64,000 nt of DNA from Chloroflexota bacterium (lineage in GTDB: Bacteria; Chloroflexota; Limnocylindria; Limnocylindrales; CSP1-4). The notes beneath the pieces were generated by a model, which ran no database searches, was not told the DNA's origin, and was given only the letters and a program-made list of their open reading frames with translations. Numbering within the stretch: the first letter of the stretch is position 1; every line of letters begins with the position of its first letter. This document shows positions 26,865 through 34,348 of the stretch, in pieces. The position numbers and the translations under genes are program-made. Location: NCBI GenBank assembly GCA_021783095.1, contig JAJXUG010000020.1, positions 1-64,000 on the forward strand, written 5' to 3'.

Positions 26865-27940
26865 AGGCCTGGGACGAGATGGAGGCCGCCGAGCGCCGCG
26901 CCCGGGAGCGGCGGATGGCCGAGCACGGGGAGACGCTGGACCAGCTCGCAGCCGAGGGCATCGACCTCGACCCGGAGGGCACCATCGCGGGCATCGGCCC
27001 GGGCACGCACCGCCACGGAGACCTCGAGCACGCCTCGGACCACACCCATCCGCACGCCCACTCGGAGCCCGGCGAGCGGCCCGTGACGGGAATCGTCGGG
27101 GCAGGCCCGGTCGGCCTCGCCCTCGGCGTGGCGCTCTCGCGGGCGGGCTGGCCCGTGCGCGCGGTGGCCTCGCGCGACCCCGGCCGCCGGGCCCGCTTCC
27201 GCGAGCACGTGCCCAGCGTGCGGGCCTTCGTCGAGGCGAACGCCCTCGTGGACGACGTGGAGCTCGTGATCCTCGCCGTGCCCGACGATGCCGTCGCGCC
27301 CCTGGCCGAGACCCTGCGGCTGTACGCGGGGCAGGCGATCATCCACACCAGCGGCCTGCTCGGCGCCGAGGCCCTGGCGCCCGCGATGGCGGCCGGCACG
27401 CAGGCCGGGGCGTTCCACCCGCTGGTCGCCTTCGCCGACCTCGACCTCGCCCTGGCGGCGCTCCACGGCGCGACCATCGCGATCGAGGGCGATGACGACC
27501 TGGTCGCGCACCTCGCCGACATGGCCGAGGCGATCGGCGGGTCGCCCGTCCGGCTGGCGCCCGGCGCGAAGGCCTCCTATCACGCGGCCGCGGTCCTTTC
27601 GGCCGGAGGTGTCGTCGCGCTCCTCGACACGATCCGCGAGGTCGCCTCGGCGCTCGGGCTCGACGAGGCGGGCGCCATGGGGATCTACCTGCCGCTCGTG
27701 GAGCAGACGATCGCGAACGCCCGCATTCTGGGCATCGACGCAGCCCTGACCGGCCCCGCGACTCGGGGGGACGCCGGGACGGTCGCCGCGCACCTCGCCG
27801 CGCTCGACGCAGCGGCGCCGGACGCGCTGCCCGTCTACCGCGCGCTGCTCGCCCGCGACCTTGCCGTGGCGACGCGGCGTGGCGCGCTGTCACCGGAAGC
27901 GACAGAACGGCTCCGGACCGCACTTGCGGGGCAACCCTGA
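26861..27940 (+). CDS. Rossmann-like and DUF2520 domain protein with His-rich N-terminus
   Basis: This 359-residue protein has an NAD(P)-binding Rossmann domain (VTGIVGAGPVGLALGVALSR, from about residue 76), VELVILAVPDDAVAPLA and the HTSGLLGAEAL block. The C-terminal DUF2520 helical domain follows (AGAFHPLVAF, GAKASYHAAAVLSAGGVVAL). These proteins resemble ketopantoate reductase and 6-phosphogluconate dehydrogenases, but the substrate is not established. The first 75 residues are an added segment, strongly charged (WDEMEAAERRARERRMAEHG), ending in a His cluster (HRHGDLEHASDHTHPHAH) that could bind a metal. GTG 26861 was chosen for its overlap with a small upstream frame and the start of biased codons. 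Confidence 0.8.
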   Translation: MKAWDEMEAAERRARERRMAEHGETLDQLAAEGIDLDPEGTIAGIGPGTHRHGDLEHASDHTHPHAHSEPGERPVTGIVGAGPVGLALGVALSRAGWPVRAVASRDPGRRARFREHVPSVRAFVEANALVDDVELVILAVPDDAVAPLAETLRLYAGQAIIHTSGLLGAEALAPAMAAGTQAGAFHPLVAFADLDLALAALHGATIAIEGDDDLVAHLADMAEAIGGSPVRLAPGAKASYHAAAVLSAGGVVALLDTIREVASALGLDEAGAMGIYLPLVEQTIANARILGIDAALTGPATRGDAGTVAAHLAALDAAAPDALPVYRALLARDLAVATRRGALSPEATERLRTALAGQP

Positions 27941-27957
27941 CGCGGTACGATGCGGAC
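27924..27957 (+). promoter_or_regulatory. Promoter with leaderless start for the 27958 gene
   Basis: TTGCGG (27924-27929) and TACGAT (27946-27951) are spaced 16 bp. The start expected 7 nt after the -10 is the A of ATG 27958. No ribosome binding site is present. The -35 lies inside the end of the DUF2520 gene. Confidence 0.55.
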
Positions 27958-28275
27958 ATGCAGCACAGCCTGGGCGCCCTCCGCGGGGCGTGGCCCGCAC
28001 GGTACGTCCACCCGTCAGCTCGAGCCCGCGAGCGCCGCCTCGGCCTGGGCGCCGGGCCGCGCTTCGTGCCCGCGCCATCGCGCCACACGGTGCTGCGCCG
28101 CCCGGAGATGGCACCGCTGACCGAGCTGCGCGCGGCATGGCGGAGCCCGGTGATCGAGGCAGACCGCGCCGGGGGGCTCCTCCGGCCCTCGCAGCCCGCA
28201 ACCATGTCCTGGACCCGAACGGACCGTGGCGCCGGCCCGCGCCGCGCCTCCGTGGCCACCGCGTGGCGCGCCTGA
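27958..28275 (+). CDS. Hypothetical basic protein, leaderless
   Basis: This 105-codon frame fills the gap between the DUF2520 and NUDIX genes. Third codon positions are almost all G or C in this frame only, which is typical of coding DNA here. The product is rich in Arg, Ala and Pro (GPRFVPAPSRHTVLRRPE, TELRAAWRSPVIEADRAGG) and has no membrane segment or known motif. It overlaps the NUDIX start by 13 nt, so the two are likely coupled. I do not recognise a family. A non-coding role for the stretch cannot be excluded. Confidence 0.5.
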   Translation: MQHSLGALRGAWPARYVHPSARARERRLGLGAGPRFVPAPSRHTVLRRPEMAPLTELRAAWRSPVIEADRAGGLLRPSQPATMSWTRTDRGAGPRRASVATAWRA

Positions 28276-28748
28276 AGCAGGGCACCGCCACTTCGGCGGG
28301 CGGGATCGTCATCCGGTTTGTCGGGGACGCCCCCCAGCTCGTGGTCGGTCGGCGTCGACGTGAGCGGGACGGCGTGACGTGGACCCTCCCCAAGGGCACG
28401 CCGAATGCCGGGGAGACCACCGAGCAGACCGCCACGCGAGAGGTGACCGAGGAGACCGGGCTCACCGTGGCGATCGTCGAGCCGTTCGACTCGATCGCCT
28501 ACACGTTCGTCCAGGGACGGACGCGCATCCACAAGACCGTGCACTACTACCTGATGGCGCCCACCGGCGGCGACTTCGCGAGCCATGACCACGAGTTCGA
28601 CGAGGTGCGCTGGATCGGCTTCGATGATGCGTCGTCCCTGCTGACCTTCGAAACCGAGCGGTCGCTCGTCGCCCGCGCCGGCGCCGCCGCGGCTGGGGGG
28701 CCGTTCCCCGGTGCCCGATCCACCCCCTTGGAGAGCCCCGACGCATGA
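28263..28748 (+). CDS. NUDIX hydrolase
   Basis: This 161-residue protein starts at GTG. The NUDIX box is complete: GTPNAGETTEQTATREVTEE followed by TGL, matching Gx5Ex7REUxEExGU. TSAGGIVIRF opens the fold and VTWTLPKG precedes the box. Late residues DFASHDHEFDEVRWIGFDDA resemble diadenosine-polyphosphate or nucleotide-cleaning hydrolases, but the substrate cannot be told. It overlaps gcvT by 4 bp (ATGA), so it is part of the glycine cleavage transcript. Confidence 0.88.
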   Translation: MARLKQGTATSAGGIVIRFVGDAPQLVVGRRRRERDGVTWTLPKGTPNAGETTEQTATREVTEETGLTVAIVEPFDSIAYTFVQGRTRIHKTVHYYLMAPTGGDFASHDHEFDEVRWIGFDDASSLLTFETERSLVARAGAAAAGGPFPGARSTPLESPDA

Positions 28749-29860
28749 CCGCGAGCCCCGTTCCCGCGCCGCACCCCACGCCGCTCCTTGATCGGCACGA
28801 GGCGCTGGGCGCCAAGATCGTCGACTTCGCCGGCTGGCTGATGCCGATCCAGTACGCCGGCATCCTCGAGGAGCATCGGGCCACGCGCAACGCCGCCGGC
28901 CTGTTCGACCTCTCGCACATGGGCGAGCTGGTGGTCGAGGGCCCCGAGGCGGGCGTTGCGCTGGCCGCCGCGCTCGTCACCGACCCGCCGTCGCTCGCGA
29001 TCGGCCGCGCCCACTACTCGATGATCTGCGCCGAGGACGGGGGGATCCTCGACGACCTCATCGTCTACCGCCTCGCGGACGAGCGGTTCATGGTGGTCGC
29101 CAACGCGGGCAACGCCCGGGTTGTCTCGGATGCGCTCGCCGCCCGCCTCGAGAAGTTCAAGGCGGTCCTCGACGACCGCTCGCTGGCCACCGGCCTGGTG
29201 GCCGTGCAGGGCCCGCGGTCGCTTGACGTCCTCGGCCCGCTCACCGACCTCGACCTCGCGGCGATCCACTACTACGGGATCGCCGAGGGCACGGTCGCCG
29301 GCGTCGCGGCCCTGGTCGCGCGGACCGGGTACACGGGCGAGGACGGGTTCGAGGTGTTCGTCGAGACCCGGCACGTGGGCCAGGTCTGGGACGTGATGCT
29401 CGGGGCCGGCCGCCCGCACGGGCTGGTCCCGGTGGGCCTCGGCGCCCGCGACACGCTGCGCCTCGAGGCCGGCATGCCGCTCTACGGCAATGAGCTCGAC
29501 CGGCGCACGAACCCCTACGAGGCTGCGTTGGGCCGCGTCGTGAAGCTCGGCAAGCGCGGGCCGTTCGTCGGCCGCGAGGCCCTCGAGAAGGTGGCCCGTG
29601 ACGGCACGACGAGGCGGCTCGTCGGTCTCGTCCTGCGCGAGCGCGGGATCGCCCGCCACGGCTATCCGGTGCTCGTCGGCGGCGCGCCCGCCGGCGTGGT
29701 CACGTCGGGCACCATGTCGCCCACGCTGGGCGCCCCGATCGCGATGGCATACGTGCCAACGGCGCATGCCGAACCCGGTACGATGCTGGCAGTCGAGATC
29801 CGCGGCACCCCGGTCGCAGCCGAGGTCGTGCCGCTCCCGTTCTACAAGCGCCCGGCCTGA
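28745..29860 (+). CDS. gcvT: Glycine cleavage T protein, aminomethyltransferase
   Basis: This 371-residue folate enzyme takes the aminomethyl group from lipoyl-H protein, releasing ammonia and giving 5,10-methylene-THF. Signatures are GAKIVDFAGWLMPIQYAG, AGLFDLSHMGELVVEGP, YTGEDGFEVFVE, GLGARDTLRLEAGMPLYGNE and GVVTSGTMSPTLGAPIAMAYV. The start overlaps the NUDIX stop. gcvH follows after 82 nt, so T, H, PA and PB are together here. The L protein is not in the window. Confidence 0.95.
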   Translation: MTASPVPAPHPTPLLDRHEALGAKIVDFAGWLMPIQYAGILEEHRATRNAAGLFDLSHMGELVVEGPEAGVALAAALVTDPPSLAIGRAHYSMICAEDGGILDDLIVYRLADERFMVVANAGNARVVSDALAARLEKFKAVLDDRSLATGLVAVQGPRSLDVLGPLTDLDLAAIHYYGIAEGTVAGVAALVARTGYTGEDGFEVFVETRHVGQVWDVMLGAGRPHGLVPVGLGARDTLRLEAGMPLYGNELDRRTNPYEAALGRVVKLGKRGPFVGREALEKVARDGTTRRLVGLVLRERGIARHGYPVLVGGAPAGVVTSGTMSPTLGAPIAMAYVPTAHAEPGTMLAVEIRGTPVAAEVVPLPFYKRPA

Positions 29861-29942
29861 CGCCGGTCGCGACCCAGCCACCGCTCGACCCCGCGCGCCA
29901 CGCCGACGCCCGGGCCTGCGACACCATGTAGGAGCCACCCCG

Positions 29943-30323
29943 ATGGTCCCCGTCGATCTGCGCTACACGAAAGAGCACGAATGGGTCCGCCTCGACGGCG
30001 ACGAGGCCGTCGTGGGCATCACAGCGTTCGCGGCCGACCAGCTCGGCGACGTGGTGTTCGTGGAGCTGCCCGCCGTCGGGCGCGCCCTGGCGCAGCACGC
30101 GACGTTCGGCGTCGTCGAGTCGGTGAAGGCCGTCTCGGACCTGTTCACGCCGCTCGGCGGCGAGGTCGTGGCCATCAACGACGCGCTCGCCGGCCAGCCG
30201 GAGCTGGTCAACTCGGACCCCTACGCCGGCGGCTGGATGCTCCGGTTGAAGGTCGCTGACGCCGCGCAGGTGGACGGCCTGCTCGACGCCGCGGCCTACG
30301 AGCAGCTCACCTCCGAGGGCTGA
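29943..30323 (+). CDS. gcvH: Glycine cleavage H protein
   Basis: This 126-residue lipoyl carrier shuttles the aminomethyl intermediate between P, T and L proteins. The lipoylated Lys is K62 in FGVVESVKAVSDLFTPL. YTKEHEWVRLDGDEAVVGIT and VNSDPYAGGWMLRLK are conserved family blocks. GGAG precedes the ATG by about 8 nt. One base separates its stop from the gcvPA start. Confidence 0.95.
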   Translation: MVPVDLRYTKEHEWVRLDGDEAVVGITAFAADQLGDVVFVELPAVGRALAQHATFGVVESVKAVSDLFTPLGGEVVAINDALAGQPELVNSDPYAGGWMLRLKVADAAQVDGLLDAAAYEQLTSEG

Positions 30324-30324
30324 G

Positions 30325-31713
30325 ATGCCGTACGGCCCCCATGCCGCCGGGGACCGGGCGCGGATGCTCGAGGTTGTCGGCGTCGACTCGGTCGACCGCC
30401 TGTTCGACGACATCCCCGAGGCCCTGCGCTCCGGCCCGCTCCGCCTCGACCCGCCCGAGCCCGAGCTGGAGCTGTCGGCCCGCCTGCAGGCGCTGGCCGG
30501 GCGGAACCTCACGGACCTCGCCGGCTTCCTCGGCGCCGGCGCCTACCGCCACTGGACGCCCGCGGCCGTGGACCAGATGCTCCTGCGGAGCGAGTGGTAC
30601 ACCGCCTACACGCCGTACCAGCCCGAGGTCAGCCAGGGCACGCTCCAGTCGATCTACGAGTACCAGAGCCTGCTCGCGGAGTTGACCGCGATGGACGTCG
30701 TGTCGGCCTCGCACTACGACGGCGGCGCGGCGACGGCCGAGGCGGCGCTCATGACCAGCCGGGCAACAGGTCGCAAGCGAGTGCTGGTGTCGCGTGGCGT
30801 CCACCCGCACTACCGCGGCACGCTCGCCACCTACGCAGCCGGCGCCGGGCTGACGGTGGAGGACATCCCGCTGGTCGCCCAGGGCCCCTCTGCCGGCACC
30901 ACCGACTTCGCGGCGCTCGAGCGGCTGCTCGCGGACGGCATCCCCGTCGCCGGGGTGGTCGCGGCCAATCCCAACGTGCTCGGGCTGCTCGAGGACATGC
31001 CGCGGGTGGGCGAGCTCGCCCATGGCGCCGGCGCCCTGTTCGTGCATGTCATCGAGCCGGTGTCGCTGGCCGTCCTCGCCACGCCTGGCGAGACGGGCGC
31101 CGACATCGCGTGCGGCGAGGGCCAGCCGCTGGGCATCCCGCTGCAGTACGGCGGCCCGTACCTCGGAATCGTCGCGTGCCGCAACGCCCTCGTCCGCCAG
31201 ATCCCGGGCCGCCTCGTGGGCCTCACCCGGGACCTCGACGGGAAGCGCGCGTTCGTCATGACGATGCGCGCCCGCGAGCAGGACATCCGCCGCGAGAAGG
31301 CGGCCTCGAACATCTGCACCAACCAGGCCCTGCTCGCGCTGGCGGCCGGGATCTACCTGACCGCGATCGGCCCGCACGGGCTGCGCGACGTGGCGGCGCT
31401 GGGCGCGGCCCGGGCGTCCGAGCTGGAGGCGGCCCTCGCCGCCGCCGGCGCGCCCAGGATCCACGACGGGCCGTACCTCAACGAGTTCGTCGTCCGCGTG
31501 CCGGACGCGCCCAGGGTCCACGCCCGGCTCCTCGAGCTCGGCGTCCTGGCGGGCATCCCGACGGCGGACCTGCTGCCGGGCGAGCCCGCGCTCGACGACG
31601 GCCTCCTGGTGTGCGCGACCGAGGTGACCACCCCGGCCGAGATCTCGCGGTTCGCATCGGCCCTGGCGGCCGAGCTGACCATGGCCGCCGGCCTGACGGG
31701 AGGTGCGGCGTGA
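30325..31713 (+). CDS. gcvPA: Glycine dehydrogenase (decarboxylating) subunit 1
   Basis: This 462-residue N-terminal-type subunit forms the two-part P protein with the next gene. Recognisable blocks are MLEVVGVDSVDRLFDDIP, FLGAGAYRHWTPAAVDQML, YTAYTPYQPEVSQGTLQSIY and YDGGAATAEAALM. Near the C-terminus are RNALVRQIPGRLVG and REKAASNICTNQALLAL. This subunit lacks the PLP Lys, as expected. It overlaps gcvPB by 4 bp (GTGA). Decarboxylation of glycine transfers the aminomethyl group to GcvH. Confidence 0.95.
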   Translation: MPYGPHAAGDRARMLEVVGVDSVDRLFDDIPEALRSGPLRLDPPEPELELSARLQALAGRNLTDLAGFLGAGAYRHWTPAAVDQMLLRSEWYTAYTPYQPEVSQGTLQSIYEYQSLLAELTAMDVVSASHYDGGAATAEAALMTSRATGRKRVLVSRGVHPHYRGTLATYAAGAGLTVEDIPLVAQGPSAGTTDFAALERLLADGIPVAGVVAANPNVLGLLEDMPRVGELAHGAGALFVHVIEPVSLAVLATPGETGADIACGEGQPLGIPLQYGGPYLGIVACRNALVRQIPGRLVGLTRDLDGKRAFVMTMRAREQDIRREKAASNICTNQALLALAAGIYLTAIGPHGLRDVAALGAARASELEAALAAAGAPRIHDGPYLNEFVVRVPDAPRVHARLLELGVLAGIPTADLLPGEPALDDGLLVCATEVTTPAEISRFASALAAELTMAAGLTGGAA

Positions 31714-33209
31714 GCGTCGTCGGCGAGCAGCTCCAGCCCACCATCTTCGAGCTCTCGCGGCCCGGCCGCGGCGGCGGCAAGATCCCGCACCCGCCCGCGG
31801 GCGCGCTCGACCGCATCCCGGCCAGTGCGCGGCGCGCCACGCCGCCGGCCCTGCCCGAGATCGCCGAGCCCGAGGTCGTGCGCCACTACGTCAACCTCTC
31901 CACGCTCAACTACGCGGTGGACACGGGCTTCTACCCGCTCGGCTCGTGCACCATGAAGTACAACCCCAAGCTCAACGAGTGGGCTGCACGGCTGCCCGGC
32001 TTCGCGGCCCTCCACCCGCTGGCCCCCGACGCGGCTGCCCAGGGCACGCTCCAGCTCCTCTGGGAGCTCGAGGCCATGCTAGCCGAGATCAGCGGCATGA
32101 CCGCCGTCACGCTCCAGCCCGCTGCGGGCGCCCAGGGCGAGCTCACCGGCATCCTGATGGTCCGCGCTTACCACGCCTCGCGGGGCGATCTCGAGCGCAC
32201 CGAGGTCCTCGTCCCCGACTCCTCGCACGGGACCAACCCGGCGACGGCGTCGATGGCGGGCTTCAAGACGATCACGATCCCGTCCGCGCCCGACGGCGGT
32301 GTCGACCTCGACGCCTTCCGTGCCGCGCTGGGGCCGAGAACCGCCGCGATCATGATCACGAACCCCTCGACACTCGGGCTGTTCGAGGCCCGGATCGGCG
32401 AGCTGCTCGAGGCGACCCACGCGGTGGGCGCGCTGGCCTACATGGACGGCGCGAACCTGAATGCGATCCTCGGCCGGTTCCGCCCAGGCGAGGCTGGCTT
32501 CGACGTGATGCACATCAACACGCACAAGACGTTCAGCACCCCGCACGGGGGCGGGGGACCGGGCGCGGGACCCGTCGGCGTGCGCGACGCGCTCGAGCCC
32601 TTCCTGCCCGGTCCGCGCGTCATCCGCGAGGCGGACGGCAGCTTCCGGCTCGAGCGCAGCGGGGAGCGGCCCACCTCGATCGGCCGCGTCCGGAGCTTCT
32701 TCGGCAGCACCGGGGTCCTCGTGCGCGCCTACGCCTACCTGAGGTCCCACGGCGGCACGGGGCTGCGGGAGGTCAGTGACGACGCAGTCCTCGCGGCCAA
32801 CTACCTCAAGGCGCTTGTCGGGCAGGCCTACCAGGTGCCGTTCGACCGGCCGTGCATGCACGAGTTCGTGGCCTCGGCCGCCGACCTCAAGCACCGGACC
32901 GGCGTGCGCACCCTCGACGTCGCGAAGCGGCTGATCGACAAGGGGTACCACCCGCCCACGATCTACTTCCCGCTCACCGTGGAGGAGGCGATGCTCATCG
33001 AGCCCACCGAGACCGAGTCGCTCGAGACCCTCGACGGGTTCGCGGCGGCCTTGATCGAGATCGCACGCGAGGCGGAGACGGACCCCGAGCTCGTGACGAG
33101 CGCCCCGCACGACGCGCCCGTCCGGCGCCTCGACGAGGCGAGCGCCGCGCGCCAGCCGAACCTCCGCTGGCGGGGCATGACCGGCTCGGAGATGCCATGT
33201 CCGGATTGA
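31710..33209 (+). CDS. gcvPB: Glycine dehydrogenase (decarboxylating) subunit 2
   Basis: This 499-residue subunit is the PLP-binding half of the split P protein. The PLP Lys is K273 in NTHKTFSTPHGGGGPG. Other blocks are STLNYAVDTGFYPLGSCTMKYNPK, LQPAAGAQGELTGILM, DSSHGTNPATASMAG and HPPTIYFPLTVEEAMLIEPTE. The split gcvPA/gcvPB form is common in Gram-positive bacteria, archaea and Chloroflexota. After its stop, 115 nt carry no gene before the transporter operon. Confidence 0.95.
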   Translation: MSVVGEQLQPTIFELSRPGRGGGKIPHPPAGALDRIPASARRATPPALPEIAEPEVVRHYVNLSTLNYAVDTGFYPLGSCTMKYNPKLNEWAARLPGFAALHPLAPDAAAQGTLQLLWELEAMLAEISGMTAVTLQPAAGAQGELTGILMVRAYHASRGDLERTEVLVPDSSHGTNPATASMAGFKTITIPSAPDGGVDLDAFRAALGPRTAAIMITNPSTLGLFEARIGELLEATHAVGALAYMDGANLNAILGRFRPGEAGFDVMHINTHKTFSTPHGGGGPGAGPVGVRDALEPFLPGPRVIREADGSFRLERSGERPTSIGRVRSFFGSTGVLVRAYAYLRSHGGTGLREVSDDAVLAANYLKALVGQAYQVPFDRPCMHEFVASAADLKHRTGVRTLDVAKRLIDKGYHPPTIYFPLTVEEAMLIEPTETESLETLDGFAAALIEIAREAETDPELVTSAPHDAPVRRLDEASAARQPNLRWRGMTGSEMPCPD

Positions 33210-33311
33210 CGGACGACCTCGCCAGAGGTGCGACCAACACCCCGCGTGCGGGGGTCGCCAGTCCCCTCGGCGTGCGCATCATCGAGCCCGCGCCCTCCGG
33301 ACGCGACCTGC

Positions 33312-33325
33312 TATTGTGGAAGACA
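33312..33325 (+). promoter_or_regulatory. -10 element giving a leaderless permease transcript
   Basis: TATTGT (33312-33317) lies 7 nt before ATG 33325, so the transcript should begin at or next to the start codon. No -35 resembling TTGACA is visible at normal spacing, and no ribosome binding site precedes the ATG. Confidence 0.45.
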
Positions 33326-34254
33326 TGGTAGGAAGGAGCATCCCCCAGATCATCTGGGGACGCCTGCGCAAAGATCGCGTGGCGATGGTGTGCCTGGTGA
33401 TCCTGGCCGCGTACTACACGATCGCGATCTTCGGGCCCTTCGTCGCCGGCTTCGTGGGCATCGACCCCTACAAGTTCGATTCCTCCGCCATCAGCGACCT
33501 CGGTGGCAAGCCGGTCCTCCCCAACGGGGGCATCAGCTGGCAGCACCCGCTGGGCGTCGAGTGGGGCACGGGGCGCGACATCTTCGCCCAGCTGCTGTTC
33601 GGCCTGCGCATCTCGCTCGTCATCTCCACCTGCGCCACGTTCCTGACGGTCGTGTTCGGCGTGTTCTTCGGCATCGTCGCGGGCTACACCGGCGGCAAGA
33701 CCGACACGATCCTCGGCCGGTTCATGGACCTCATCCTCGCCTTCCCGTTCCTGCTGATCGTGATGGCCCTGTCGGGCGTCCTCACGGACCGGCTGACGGC
33801 TCTCGGAGTGCCGCAGGGCAACGCCTCGCGGATCCTCTACCTGATCCTCGTCATGAGCGTCTTCGGCTGGCCGTACCTCGCGCGCATCGTGCGCGGCCAG
33901 GTCCTCAGCCTGCGCGAGCGGGAGTTCGTCGAGGCGGCCCTGTCCATGGGTGCCGGCCGTCGGCGCATCCTGTTCACCGAGATCCTGCCCAACCTGTGGG
34001 CGCCGATCCTCGTGTACGCGACGCTGACACTGCCGTCGTACATCGGCTTCGAGGCCGTCCTCTCGTTCCTCGGCGTGGGCGTCCTGCCGCCGGACGTGAC
34101 GTTCGGCTCGATGCTCGCCCAGTCGGTGACCTACTTCAACGTCGTCCCGCTGTACCTGTTCATTCCCGGGACGGTGCTGGTGATCCTGGTCGTGTCGTTC
34201 AACCTGCTTGGCGATGCGCTGCGTGACGCCCTGGATCCCAAGGCCGTCCACTAG
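33325..34254 (+). CDS. Peptide/nickel-type ABC transporter permease (DppC-like)
   Basis: This 309-residue inner-membrane subunit of an oligopeptide/nickel-family importer has an N-terminal OppC domain (WGRLRKDRVAMVCLVILAAYY) and then five further helices. The EAA loop that contacts the ATPase reads EFVEAALSMGAGRRRILFTEILPNLW. The pre-EAA segments GTGRDIFAQLLFGLRISLVI and LAFPFLLIVMAL are typical. ATG 33325 fits a -10 box 7 nt upstream. GTG 33316 would add three residues but overlaps that box. It is first in the operon, before the binding protein, an uncommon order. Confidence 0.9.
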   Translation: MVGRSIPQIIWGRLRKDRVAMVCLVILAAYYTIAIFGPFVAGFVGIDPYKFDSSAISDLGGKPVLPNGGISWQHPLGVEWGTGRDIFAQLLFGLRISLVISTCATFLTVVFGVFFGIVAGYTGGKTDTILGRFMDLILAFPFLLIVMALSGVLTDRLTALGVPQGNASRILYLILVMSVFGWPYLARIVRGQVLSLREREFVEAALSMGAGRRRILFTEILPNLWAPILVYATLTLPSYIGFEAVLSFLGVGVLPPDVTFGSMLAQSVTYFNVVPLYLFIPGTVLVILVVSFNLLGDALRDALDPKAVH

Positions 34255-34348
34255 AACTTCGTGCCGGGGCACACGGCGTGCGCGCTGCGCGTGTGCGCGT
34301 GTACCATCCAGCAAAGGCCGGACTTTTCCGGCAGCGTGGAGGAGAGAC

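Noticed and set aside
33196-33324. A small gene between gcvPB and the permease
   Set aside because: The frame starting ATG 33196 stops within a few codons, and others lack bias or a ribosome site.
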